DNA of 64,000 nucleotides from Sporosarcina luteola (lineage in GTDB: Bacteria > Bacillota > Bacilli > Bacillales_A > Planococcaceae): assembly GCF_023715585.1 (NCBI RefSeq), contig NZ_JAMBOK010000003.1, positions 186,001 through 250,000 of the forward strand. Reading direction: 5' to 3'. The notes under the pieces were generated by a model. The model saw nothing but the letters and a program-made list of their open reading frames with translations, had not been told where the DNA came from and ran no database searches. Positions 49,966 to 58,601 of this stretch are shown in pieces (position 1 is the stretch's first letter; each line of letters starts with the position of its first letter). A program made the position numbers and the translations under genes.

Positions 49966-50760
49966 TTGTCAATTTACCATAAAGTAATTGGAGAAGGGTA
50001 TCCAATCGTCATGTTGCATGGTTGGTCACTCGACCATCAAGTAATGTTCTATGCAATGGAACCTTTATTCGAAGTGCGAAGTGGTTGGAAGAGAATATAT
50101 ATTGACTTACCTGGAATGGGACAATCAACGGCAATACCGTCTATACAGAACTCTCACGATATTTTAGAATCGATATTACAACTCTTAGATGAGATTATCC
50201 CTGGTCAACCGTTTGTTATTTGTGGTAATTCATATGGCGGGTATATAGCCAGGGGGATAGTACATTCACGGCAGGGAACAGCTCGTGGATTACTTTTAAT
50301 CGCACCATTGACTATACCTGAATTTGAAAAAAGGATAGTGCCGCTTCAAACAGTTCTAAAAAGTGACAGCAATCTACTATCCAAATTGCCAGCAGAAGAT
50401 GCTAATCAATTTTGCTCAATGGGAGTAGTGCAAGGACAAACTGAATGGGAAAAATTTCGAAATGAAATTTTGCTTCCTTCAAAAAGGGCAAATTATGAAT
50501 TCTTAGATCACATTCGTCACAATGGGTATGGCTTAGCCTACGATATTTCTTGTGAATTTGTGTATCCTACGCTAATTATCGCAGGGCGCCAGGACAATAT
50601 AGTCGGTTATCACGATGCTTGGCGGCTTATTGATGATTATCCAAGGTCAACTTTTGCAGTTCTTGATATGGCTGGCCACAACTTACAAATTGAACAAAGC
50701 GATGTATTTAACGCATTAGTTGATAACTGGTTGAACAAACTTGAGTCCGAACTTTTTTGA
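49966..50760 (+). CDS. Alpha/beta hydrolase
   Basis: A 264-aa alpha/beta-hydrolase-fold enzyme. The oxyanion HGW lies in GYPIVMLHGWSLDH, the nucleophile Ser89 in ICGNSYGGYIARG, Asp210 in IIAGRQDNIVGY and His238 in MAGHNLQIE: a full Ser-Asp-His triad. The TTG at 49966 is chosen because GGGGAGGGG ends nine bases upstream and because the sequence then starts MSIYHKVIGEGYPIVMLHGW like its relatives; the frame stays open to 49906. More A+T rich than its neighbours. Substrate unknown (lactonase, esterase or peptidase). Confidence 0.88.
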   Translation: MSIYHKVIGEGYPIVMLHGWSLDHQVMFYAMEPLFEVRSGWKRIYIDLPGMGQSTAIPSIQNSHDILESILQLLDEIIPGQPFVICGNSYGGYIARGIVHSRQGTARGLLLIAPLTIPEFEKRIVPLQTVLKSDSNLLSKLPAEDANQFCSMGVVQGQTEWEKFRNEILLPSKRANYEFLDHIRHNGYGLAYDISCEFVYPTLIIAGRQDNIVGYHDAWRLIDDYPRSTFAVLDMAGHNLQIEQSDVFNALVDNWLNKLESELF

Positions 50761-50779
50761 CAGTGGCTTACTTAGTTGA

Positions 50780-50914
50780 TTGGAGTGGAAGCCGGCGACT
50801 CCTAGGGGTTAGCGAGAGCCGTAACGAAGTACGGCTTTTGCGAGTGAAGCGAAGCGGACCGAGGAGGCTCACCGCACGCCCCCAAGAAAGCCCGGCAGGA
50901 ACGTAAATCAACAG
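50780..50914. repeat. Bacillales-type GC-rich intergenic repeat, copy 2
   Basis: TGGAGTGGAAGCCGGCGACT, GCGAGAGCC and AACGTAAATCAACAG correspond to the reverse complement of copy 1 at 47180-47303, with an internal CCGTA-ACGAAG-TACGG hairpin. The two copies flank the 47.3-50.8 kb segment in opposite orientations. Confidence 0.7.
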
Positions 50915-50965
50915 TTGATAATACTATTCCAGATAGCGCGTTTATGGAACACGTGATAGGACAAG

Positions 50966-51002
50966 AAAAATGCCCAGGTTAGTATGCCTGAGCATTTTTT
51001 TA
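50966..51002 (+). terminator. Terminator after the hydrolase gene
   Basis: AAAAATGC-C-CAGG pairs with CCTG-A-GCATTTTT and continues in Ts. Confidence 0.8.
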
Positions 51003-51104
51003 TTGCTTTTTTCTATTGTCTAGTCGCGTATTGGGGTGTGTTTTTGTAACTTCACCCCACATCAACCGAACCCGTTACAAAAAGGGGGAATCCTTTATTC
51101 ATTC

Positions 51105-52421
51105 CTATGGACGTGCGCCCTTCTGAACCGTAGCGATGACGTAACCGATTCCAGCGAACACGATGGCGGGGAGTATCCAACCAATCCCTTGTTCGTAAAG
51201 GGGCAAGTGGCGGAGCACATCAGTAACCGGAGCGATCGGTAGGCCGAATGCCTTCAGCATATCGGCAAATCCGACAACTCCAGCAGCAGCCAGTGCGAAG
51301 AGATACACTTCCCTATGTCCGTTGAACCAGTTATGGAAGAAACTGACCGTAATCAAGACGATTGCCAACGGGTAAATTCCGATTAGAACCGGTAATGTAA
51401 TATGGATTAATTGCGTAAGACCGATGTTCGCAATGAACGCACTGAAAATGCAGATGATCAGCACCACGAGCCGATACGAAAACTTAGGAAATGTATCTGA
51501 GAAAAAGGCAGCACATGAAGAAGTGAGGCCGACGGATGTTGTCAGGCAAGCAAGGAGTACAGCCAAGCCTAGCAATACTTGTCCAGTCGTCCCAAGCAGT
51601 GAATAGACGAGCTGTGTTAAAACTTCCCCGCCATTTGCAGCATTCGGAGCAACAAGCCGACTCGTTGTCCCGAGGTAAGCGAGTCCGGCATACACGAGGC
51701 AAAGACCGGCAACGGCAAAGGCGCCTGCCTTCATCGTAATGGCGAGGGTCACTTTCTTATCCGAAACACCTTTAGCTTTGATTGCATTGATGACGACGAT
51801 GCCGAATACGAGTGCAGCCATCGCATCCATCGTCAAATACCCTTCGATGAATCCTTTGATGAAAGGGTTTTGGACGTATGGTTCTTGTGGCGGTCCGATT
51901 GTCCCGGCAGGCCTGATAATCCCTATCGTGACAATGAAAGCGACAAGGGCCAGGAGAACCGGGGTCAGTACATTCCCGAAACGGTCGACTAATTTACTCG
52001 GCTTCATTGACAGCCAAGCGGTGACCGCGAAAAAGAGGAATGTGAATAACAGCAAAGCGATCCTCTCCGCCGAATCGGAAGTGAAAGGAGCCAGTCCCAT
52101 TTCAAACGTGACCGTCGCCGTGCGCGGAACAGCAAACAATGGTCCGAGCGCTAAATAGACAATAATTGCGAAGACAAGGCCGAATAAAGGATGTGCCTTG
52201 CCTGCGAGATCCCTCAACTGGCTGCCACTCATCGCTACCGCAACGACACCGAGAAACGGAAGGCCGACACCGGTAATGAGAAACCCGGCAATTGCAATCC
52301 AAACATTTCCTCCTGCCAGCTGACCGACGAGCGGCGGGAAAATCAGATTTCCGGCGCCGAAAAACAGCGCAAACATCAGTAATCCTAACTTCAATGTATC
52401 CTTATTTGTAAAATCATTCAT
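51105..52421 (-). CDS. brnQ: Branched-chain amino acid transporter BrnQ
   Basis: A 438-aa LIVCS-family sodium/proton-coupled carrier for Leu, Ile and Val with about 12 membrane segments. Signature start DTLKLGLLMFALFFGAGNLI FPPLVGQLAG, typical of BrnQ, and LAVLLACLTTSVGLTSSCAA FF in the middle. GGAGGG lies nine bases before the ATG at 52421, which is chosen over the ATG at 52454. It is divergent from the ATP-sulfurylase-like gene; a phased repeat array fills their shared promoter region. No T-box or CodY site was identified. Confidence 0.93.
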   Translation of the reverse strand: MNDFTNKDTLKLGLLMFALFFGAGNLIFPPLVGQLAGGNVWIAIAGFLITGVGLPFLGVVAVAMSGSQLRDLAGKAHPLFGLVFAIIVYLALGPLFAVPRTATVTFEMGLAPFTSDSAERIALLLFTFLFFAVTAWLSMKPSKLVDRFGNVLTPVLLALVAFIVTIGIIRPAGTIGPPQEPYVQNPFIKGFIEGYLTMDAMAALVFGIVVINAIKAKGVSDKKVTLAITMKAGAFAVAGLCLVYAGLAYLGTTSRLVAPNAANGGEVLTQLVYSLLGTTGQVLLGLAVLLACLTTSVGLTSSCAAFFSDTFPKFSYRLVVLIICIFSAFIANIGLTQLIHITLPVLIGIYPLAIVLITVSFFHNWFNGHREVYLFALAAAGVVGFADMLKAFGLPIAPVTDVLRHLPLYEQGIGWILPAIVFAGIGYVIATVQKGARP

Positions 52422-52450
52422 ACCTGTTCCCTCCAACATATTTAGAAAGC

Positions 52451-52590
52451 GCATAAAAGCGATCTACACGCATTAAATGGTCATAGGTCCGCATAACCCA
52501 CAATAGTTATGCATAAATCTCCCAATAAGTCCATAAATGTAAATGGTAACGCATAATTCGTCATAAAACGCCATTAACGATTTTATCATA
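52451..52590. repeat. Seven-unit array with 20-bp period, core GCATAA (TTATGC reversed)
   Basis: GCATAA or close variants begin at 52451, 52471, 52491, 52511, 52531, 52551 and 52571 (GCATAA four times, CCATAA, CATTAA and CCATTAA). The intervening 14 bases differ. The core is the reverse complement of that in the array at 40502. It lies immediately upstream of brnQ (minus strand), i.e. TTATGC reads in the direction of brnQ transcription. Confidence 0.8.
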
Positions 52591-52735
52591 CCCATGCCAT
52601 AACTTTTACCCATATTTGTCGAAAAGAGAAAAATTATTAATTTCTGATAATAACTATATACAACTTTGAAAGTATGCTATTATTCAGAAGAGCATATCAT
52701 TTTGTGAAAATGAAATGGAATGGAGAGGAAATGGG

Positions 52736-54460
52736 ATGTTAAACGTTACAGAAAATCGATTTGCCAACTACCCTCAACAGCCGCACGGGGGAAAACTGGT
52801 GGACAAAGTATTGACGGGGACGGAGAGGGAAGAGGAGCTGGAAAAGGCCAGATTGCTGCCTTCCATCATGGTGGATCTGGAAGCGGTCATCACACTTGAA
52901 ATGATTGCCACAGGTGTCTTGTCTCCGAATGAAGGATTCATGAATGAAGTGGATTATAAGTCTGTGTTGACTGAAGGACGCCTGGCGAATGGAACGGTTT
53001 GGCCGGTTCCACTCAGCTTTGCTCCGATCGGAAACCGGAACAAGGAAATCATTGAAACGCTATCCGTGGGGGACGAAGTGGCGCTTTGCAATGAACAGAA
53101 CGAGCCAGTAGCAATTTTACGTATTGACGATATTTTTGCTTATGATAAGGAGTACCGGGCTTCCCATCTATTCGGCACGACCGATCGCAATCATCCGGGT
53201 GTCGATGCGATTTTCAGGAGGATGGGCGATGTCGCGCTCGGCGGCCCGATCCGGTTATTGCAGCGGGTTGACTGGGGACCGTTTGAAAAGCTTCGTTTGG
53301 AACCGAAAGATACATGGCATGAATTCTATGAAGTGAAGAAATTCCGTTCCGCTGCAGGTTTCATTACAGGGGCGAATCCTTTGCACCGCGGACATGAATA
53401 CATTCATAAAAATGCATTGGAGGAAATTGACGGTCTGCTTCTTCAGCCGCTTGTCGAGATGGCGAAACGAGAATATACACGCCATGAATTCCGGATGCTC
53501 TCGTATAGAAGTGTGCTGGACACGTATTATCCAAAAGGCCGGTCCATCCTTGCACCGCTCAGGGTGACGTATATCTTTGCCGGTCCGCGGGAGACGGTGC
53601 TTCATGCATTGATAATGAAAAACTATGGATGCACCCATGCGCTCATCGGTCGTGATCACGCGGGGATCGGCGATTATTATGATAAATATGCGAGCCATAC
53701 CATTTTTGATCAATTCAAACCGGAGGAGCTTGGAATCGATATACGGCTTTTCCACGAGGTGTTCTACTGTACACGCTGTGACGCACCCGCGACAGAGCAG
53801 TCTTGCCCGCATGACAATCAATACCGGATCAACATTTCAGGAACGGGCATCCGGGAAATGCTCCGCCACGGCATCATGCCGCCGAAGGAAATCGTCCGTC
53901 CGGAATCTGCGCGGATCGCCATTCAAGGCGTTCAACCGAAAGGCCTCGATGAATCTGAAAGCGCTATCTCGCCAGTAGGAAAGGTTATTAAGAGCATGTT
54001 CCCATTCTATTTGGAGCGTACGAGGCTAGGAGGACGCAAGCGGAAATCGCCTTTGACGGTCGATGAATTGACGAATGATGATCTCGAAATGGTGAATTTG
54101 GATGTCCGTGCGAACGCCAATCGGATTTATCAAGACATTTTTGACGAGTATTCGAGCGTAGGCGACACGAACCGGGGCATGCAGCCTGAATGGGTGATGG
54201 ACGCAAGGGATTCTTTGCAGACGCAGCAGCGGATGGTCATTCAGGATCTCGAGGAGAAAGTGAAGCAGGCGCCGGAGACCGCTTCGGATGAATTCATGTA
54301 TCAGGATAAAGAGGAATCGCTGAGGGAATTGGAAGTGGCAAAGAAGATTCTCAGCGACATTCCAAAAGTGCTCCGCGCGGCCGATTTCGACTATCGGACG
54401 TGGAATGTCCTGCCGTATAAGCGCTACCGCGGCAGTGATGAACCGAATGAGGATAAGTAA
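52736..54460 (+). CDS. sat: ATP-sulfurylase-like protein with altered active site and long C-terminal extension
   Basis: A 574-aa protein whose first 390 residues follow bacterial sulfate adenylyltransferase: PHGGKLVDKVL, LVEVGG-like linker, GTTDRNHPGVDAIF, GRDHAGIGDYYDKY (305-318), the zinc cluster FYCTRCDAPATEQSCPH and SGTGIREMLRHG. The nucleotide-binding QxRNP motif (normally GFQTRNPVHRAHE) is instead GFITGANPLHRGHE, with loss of the Gln and Arg and one extra residue, and PLVGETK is PLVEMAK. After RPESARIAIQGVQ about 180 extra residues follow, charged and helical, without an APS-kinase P-loop. Catalysis of APS formation is therefore doubtful. ATG 52736 follows GGAGAGGAAATGGG. Confidence 0.8.
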   Translation: MLNVTENRFANYPQQPHGGKLVDKVLTGTEREEELEKARLLPSIMVDLEAVITLEMIATGVLSPNEGFMNEVDYKSVLTEGRLANGTVWPVPLSFAPIGNRNKEIIETLSVGDEVALCNEQNEPVAILRIDDIFAYDKEYRASHLFGTTDRNHPGVDAIFRRMGDVALGGPIRLLQRVDWGPFEKLRLEPKDTWHEFYEVKKFRSAAGFITGANPLHRGHEYIHKNALEEIDGLLLQPLVEMAKREYTRHEFRMLSYRSVLDTYYPKGRSILAPLRVTYIFAGPRETVLHALIMKNYGCTHALIGRDHAGIGDYYDKYASHTIFDQFKPEELGIDIRLFHEVFYCTRCDAPATEQSCPHDNQYRINISGTGIREMLRHGIMPPKEIVRPESARIAIQGVQPKGLDESESAISPVGKVIKSMFPFYLERTRLGGRKRKSPLTVDELTNDDLEMVNLDVRANANRIYQDIFDEYSSVGDTNRGMQPEWVMDARDSLQTQQRMVIQDLEEKVKQAPETASDEFMYQDKEESLRELEVAKKILSDIPKVLRAADFDYRTWNVLPYKRYRGSDEPNEDK

Positions 54461-54471
54461 GAGTAGACTGC

Positions 54472-54504
54472 AAGCTTTCCGCTGTACGAGTGGAAAGCTT
54501 TTTT
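54472..54504 (+). terminator. Terminator after the ATP-sulfurylase-like gene
   Basis: AAGCTTTCC pairs with GGAAAGCTT, then TTTTTG. A second inverted repeat, GTGCTGGG / CCCAGCAC at about 54525-54556, lies before the next convergent stop. Confidence 0.85.
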
Positions 54505-54568
54505 GCGGTTGCTGATTGTGTGTGTGCTGGGAGCCGAATATTCCAGTGCCCAGCACCTAGCACTACCG

Positions 54569-55663
54569 TTAAAAGAAGGAATGAAATGGTATATAGGATT
54601 CCTTGATTCCATGGATCATTGCTTTTTTTATCGATGATTGACTAGTAGGTGCTGCTCGGAATGGGATTTTATACTTTTTAGCACACTCCTTGGCTAATCC
54701 GCTGCTGCGGTGGGATGAATGCTCGCTTGCTGAAATGATCAAGTCCATATTTTTAAAAGCGGCTTTGATACGGTTCCTGCTTTCATCCCCACTGAAAATC
54801 TCCAATGAAAAGTTGCCGTTTTCAGCAAGTGGCATGAAATCCGCGCTTCTGAAATCAGCCCCGATAATAACTATTTTTTTATTCTTTAATAAGTTCAATT
54901 CAATATCGGTCCACATATTTTCCTTTTTCGCTGTACCATCTTTATAAAAACTAGATGGTTTCGGTTCGGACCTCACAGGCTCACTCGTGCGTTCCGGGTA
55001 GCACCAGACCACACGGAACGATAAGGGATCGGATTCATGGTAAGCAATCGCCACTACGCTTCCATCTTTCAAACTATACGTATCGATATCTCTTTGGCTA
55101 ATTAAAAATTGATAGGGAGACTCGCCGTCGAGTTTTATTCTCGTCAGCTTTCCATCTGCAATTGTTTGATCTGCAACTAATAATCCATCAGACGTATTTG
55201 TGAGGACACAATAATCGATTTCAATCCGATTGCTCTCTTCCTTAGTCACACTGTTTTTCCGTTTAATAAACACTAAATCTTTTAAACTATCCCCGATCGC
55301 TTCAATATAGTCTCCATGTTCGAACCCATGCATTCTCACAATCTTTTCCGGGACGTAAATATCCCCTTGCTTTCCTTTTAATATTCCTCCTTTCAACTTT
55401 CTTTCCATAGGTGTTCCCAGGTTCGACGCATCAGAACGAGTCGTGGCAATCATTTTTTGAGAAGTTTCATTTATTGAATTAAGACTTTCCTCTTCACTTT
55501 TATCGGGTTCTGCCAATACATCGATTGTTGGAATGGAACCCCATAATGTCAGTGACAGTTCGATGAAATCAAATAATTTATTGACGCGATCCCTCGTCTC
55601 CGTAACATTTTCATCCGTCAGTAGATGGATGCAACTTATTAGTTCCTCTGAAATCTGTTTCAT
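54569..55663 (-). CDS. DUF2325-domain protein
   Basis: A 364-aa protein. Residues 1-75 are helical (ISEELISCIHLLTDENVTET). A small beta domain around 105-125 (LKGGILKGKQGDIYVPEKIV) looks like a SpoVT/AbrB-like or preATP-grasp strand set. The last 100 residues are DUF2325: KKIVIIGADFRSADFMPLAE, then FKNMDLIISASEHSSHRSSG and KECAKKYKIPFRAAPTSQSS. DUF2325 has an NAD-like Rossmann shape and unknown function; in other proteins it is fused to phage or defence genes. AAGGAG precedes the ATG. It converges on the ATP-sulfurylase-like gene. Confidence 0.8.
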   Translation of the reverse strand: MKQISEELISCIHLLTDENVTETRDRVNKLFDFIELSLTLWGSIPTIDVLAEPDKSEEESLNSINETSQKMIATTRSDASNLGTPMERKLKGGILKGKQGDIYVPEKIVRMHGFEHGDYIEAIGDSLKDLVFIKRKNSVTKEESNRIEIDYCVLTNTSDGLLVADQTIADGKLTRIKLDGESPYQFLISQRDIDTYSLKDGSVVAIAYHESDPLSFRVVWCYPERTSEPVRSEPKPSSFYKDGTAKKENMWTDIELNLLKNKKIVIIGADFRSADFMPLAENGNFSLEIFSGDESRNRIKAAFKNMDLIISASEHSSHRSSGLAKECAKKYKIPFRAAPTSQSSIKKAMIHGIKESYIPFHSFF

Positions 55664-55850
55664 TTATTCAACTCCTTTCAACTATTATAACCCAATATTC
55701 ACAATACAGTGATAAGAGGAAAGTGCTGATGTGCTGCCCGCAATAACTTTTTTTGAAAATATCAAGCAAACCCATTGTGAAACTATCTATATTCATGGTA
55801 AGCTATGTCCTGTTTTGAAGATCTTAAATAGAAATGAAGGCGATAAATAG

Positions 55851-57239
55851 ATGGCAGCAGTTGCAGCCAACGGCCCGGGGAAGAAACTTAATTTGTTTCA
55901 TCTGACGTGGCCGATTTTTCTTGAAATATTTTTGTTTATGTTAATGGGGTTGGCGGATACATTCATGTTGAGTGCGTTGTCCGATGACGCGGTATCAGGC
56001 GTCGGGGCTGCGAATCAGTACGTGATGATCGCCATCCTAGTCTTGGAAGTTGTCGGAAACGGTGCGGCAATCGTTGTTTCGCAGTATTTGGGATCGAGGC
56101 GTTATATTGAGGCGTCGAAGATTTCTGCTATCGCCGTGTCTTTGAATCTGCTAGTCGGATTAGGAATTAGTGGTGTGTTCATTCTATTCACGAGCCGCAT
56201 GATGAATGCGATGAATTTGCAAGGTGACGTACTTGCCCATGCGGAAGCGTATTTGATCATCGTCGGCGGCGGGATTTTCCTGCAGGCAGTCATCAATTCC
56301 CTCGCGGCAGTCATCCGTGTGCACGGGTTTACGAAACAGACGATGTTCGTTTCGCTTGGCATGAACATCATCCACGTCATCGGGAACTATGCACTCATTT
56401 TCGGGAAGTTCGGGATGCCGGAATTAGGCGTGCAAGGGGCGGCGATTTCATCTGTCGGCAGCCGGGTGATCGCAATGTTCGTCTTCATTTGGCTGCTGTA
56501 TCAGGTGCTTGAATACCGCATCGAGTTCCGCTATTACATTACGTGGTCGAAGGACTACGTCAAAAAGATACTGAATATCGGGCTGCCTTCAGCGTTCGAA
56601 CAAATTCTGTACCAGGCGTGCCAAATCATTTTCCTCTACTATGTCACCTTCCTAGGTACGGAGGCGCTTGCCGCGAGACAATATGCGACGAATATTTCGA
56701 TGTTCAGCTATTTGTTTGCGCTCGCGATTGGTCTCGGGACATCCATCATCGTTGGCCGTCTCGTCGGAAGCGGCGAGAAGGATGAAGTATACCGGCAAGT
56801 TTGGGCATCTCTGAAGCGTGCGCTCGTCTGTACGGTCGTGTTGGTGGCGCTCGTCATGACGTTCCGTTATCCGCTCATGCGCCTGTTCACTGAAAATGAG
56901 CAGATCATCCAGCTCGGTGCTTCTGTCTTGCTGTTGTCATGTTTACTCGAAACTGGCCGGACGTTCAATATGGTTATCATCAATTCGCTCCGGGCATCAG
57001 GCGACGCGAAATTCCCTGTCATGATGGGAGCCATCTCGATGGTCATGATGAGTCTGCCGCTCGGCTATTTCTTTGTGTTCGTCCTTGACCTCGGCCTTGT
57101 CGGCGTATGGCTCGCCGTTATCATGGATGAATGGGTCCGTGCGATTGTCATGTCATTGCGATGGAAAAGCCGTGCGTGGGAAAGGTACGCGCTTGTTGAA
57201 CCGGCACCTGAAATGGAACCGAAAGCGGAAACCGTTTGA
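55851..57239 (+). CDS. MATE-family efflux transporter
   Basis: A 462-aa 12-helix multidrug/toxin extruder, cation-driven. Blocks typical of NorM/DinF-type MATE: LTWPIFLEIFLFMLMGLADT FMLS, GNGAAIVVSQYLGSRR and NIGLPSAFEQILYQACQIIF LYYV, ATNISMFSYLFALAIGLGTS IIVGRLVGSGEKDEVYR. It belongs to the YeeO/YpnP-like group. A modest GAAGGCG site precedes the ATG at 55851. No regulator nearby. A strong bidirectional terminator follows. Confidence 0.92.
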   Translation: MAAVAANGPGKKLNLFHLTWPIFLEIFLFMLMGLADTFMLSALSDDAVSGVGAANQYVMIAILVLEVVGNGAAIVVSQYLGSRRYIEASKISAIAVSLNLLVGLGISGVFILFTSRMMNAMNLQGDVLAHAEAYLIIVGGGIFLQAVINSLAAVIRVHGFTKQTMFVSLGMNIIHVIGNYALIFGKFGMPELGVQGAAISSVGSRVIAMFVFIWLLYQVLEYRIEFRYYITWSKDYVKKILNIGLPSAFEQILYQACQIIFLYYVTFLGTEALAARQYATNISMFSYLFALAIGLGTSIIVGRLVGSGEKDEVYRQVWASLKRALVCTVVLVALVMTFRYPLMRLFTENEQIIQLGASVLLLSCLLETGRTFNMVIINSLRASGDAKFPVMMGAISMVMMSLPLGYFFVFVLDLGLVGVWLAVIMDEWVRAIVMSLRWKSRAWERYALVEPAPEMEPKAETV

Positions 57240-57251
57240 ATGGTCGATAAA

Positions 57252-57298
57252 AAGAGCAGGTCTCTCACTAGTTTCATAGTGAGAGACCTGCTCTTTTA
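57252..57298. terminator. Bidirectional terminator
   Basis: AAAGAGCAGGTCTCTCACTA pairs perfectly with TAGTGAGAGACCTGCTCTTT around a six-base loop (20-bp stem). Confidence 0.92.
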
Positions 57299-57301
57299 TT
57301 A

Positions 57302-57595
57302 TCAAAAGAAGAAAAAGGGAAGTAGCGCAAAGGTTACGATTGAGCCGAGTGCAATGCCTGCACCGAAAGCGAACCCACGCCCAAAGCCAAATCCACGTCC
57401 TCCATAGCCGTATCCGTATCTAAATCCGTATCCGAATCCGCCTATATTTCTTTGACGGCCGAATGGTTCTAAAAATACTCGATTGCCTCTGACGCCTTGG
57501 ATGATCCCTCTATGTGTTCGTCCATCTCTCGTTCCGATGACGACCGCTCTTCCGGTATGCCTGCTGCACAAAGCATGATAATTTTGAACTGACAT
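57302..57595 (-). CDS. Gly/Phe/Tyr-rich small protein with Sm-like strand motif
   Basis: A 97-aa protein. First half VQNYHALCSRHTGRAVVIGT RDGRTHRGIIQGVRGNRVFL EPFG resembles a small LSm/SH3-type barrel; second half is a low-complexity GFGYGFRYGYGYGGRGFGFG stretch followed by a hydrophobic end (GIALGSIVTFALLPFFFF). Such proteins occur in spore coats of Bacillales, which is a guess. The ATG at 57595 (site GGGGTG) is preferred to the longer frame from 57736, which overlaps the DUF2268 gene. Probably independent of its upstream neighbour. Confidence 0.65.
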   Translation of the reverse strand: MSVQNYHALCSRHTGRAVVIGTRDGRTHRGIIQGVRGNRVFLEPFGRQRNIGGFGYGFRYGYGYGGRGFGFGRGFAFGAGIALGSIVTFALLPFFFF

Positions 57596-57686
57596 CGTGT
57601 TGTCACCCCATTTCGATTCAACATAATACATCATATGTGAAGGGTTTTTCTTCAGGGGGGACAAACACACCGGTGCATCTGAACCT

Positions 57687-58460
57687 TTATAGCCGCGCAA
57701 TTTCTGTTGACGGGAGGGACAATAAATCTTCTGCATGATAGTCCGTACTCTTCAGGAAATTCCGGACGACATAATAGCCGACCGCATACCCCGCCATATG
57801 TGGATAGCGGCTCGAACCATAAAGCACTTTTTCGTGGATCGGGCTCCCTTTTATGTGGTCCCTATTCGGGTAAACGAACTCTTTCCAGAACCTTTTTAAC
57901 TGTCGGTCCGAATATAGTGAAGTCCAGGAAGAGGTGAAATCTTCGCCGAATCGTTCCGCGACAGCAACCTCCGCCAACCCCTCCAGGATGATCGTATCTA
58001 TCAGCGTACAGTCTTCTTCTCGCTTAGGAAACAGATTCAGGCGGCATACATGGTTGTATTCATGCGTCAAGATCGCCTTGATTTCTGTTTCCGAATTATT
58101 GGGCGAAATAAATAAAAAAATCTTATCTGCAAAAGCTAACCCTGATTTCCCGTTGAATTCGCGAGTCAGGACTTTATTGTCTGAATCCGATGGGAAGATG
58201 AAGACAGGGACGGAAGGGCCATTCCATTTGCTGCGCAGCAGCTTAAATTCATTCGAAGAAATGTCCCATACGTTATTCGTTTGTAGTTTCTTTGTAAGCG
58301 CACTACCTTGTTTTGCGGAGATGTACATTCCGAACTGCGTTAAGTGATGCTGAATTTCCTTAGCGGAAGCAGAGGGGAAGTACCGGGATAATTTCGCGCA
58401 AATTTTCGCTGGATCTCCACCCGATTCTTCGATCCATTTGTCAGTCCCAATGACAGTCAT
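57687..58460 (-). CDS. DUF2268 zinc metalloprotease-like protein (YjaZ type)
   Basis: A 257-aa predicted zincin. The zinc motif LTHEYNHVCRL (His133, Glu134, His137) and a Glu 25-30 residues later in LIDTIILEGLAEVAVAERFG fit DUF2268, as does MAGYAVGYYVVRNFL near the end. B. subtilis YjaZ is of this family. No signal peptide. AGAGGTG lies nine bases before the ATG. Substrate unknown. Confidence 0.87.
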   Translation of the reverse strand: MTVIGTDKWIEESGGDPAKICAKLSRYFPSASAKEIQHHLTQFGMYISAKQGSALTKKLQTNNVWDISSNEFKLLRSKWNGPSVPVFIFPSDSDNKVLTREFNGKSGLAFADKIFLFISPNNSETEIKAILTHEYNHVCRLNLFPKREEDCTLIDTIILEGLAEVAVAERFGEDFTSSWTSLYSDRQLKRFWKEFVYPNRDHIKGSPIHEKVLYGSSRYPHMAGYAVGYYVVRNFLKSTDYHAEDLLSLPSTEIARL

Positions 58461-58517
58461 ACTGCGGCACCTCTTTTTGAAGTATCATATTCTAGACTGA
58501 ATAGAATTGACTTCGCG

Positions 58518-58567
58518 TTGAAAGTCTACTAAATTACTATGTATTATAGGAATTAATCTGCTATAAT
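58518..58567 (+). promoter_or_regulatory. Promoter region of the cysteine synthase gene with possible CymR box
   Basis: TTGAAA (58518-58523) and TATTAT (58542-58547) are 18 bases apart; TATAAT at 58562-58567 is a second possible -10. Between them ATAGGAATT (58546-58554) resembles the ATnGGAATT part of the CymR operator that represses sulfur genes in Bacillus and Staphylococcus. Confidence 0.4.
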
Positions 58568-58601
58568 CAATTAAACCCGATACGAGAAGGAGCTGAACGT
58601 C

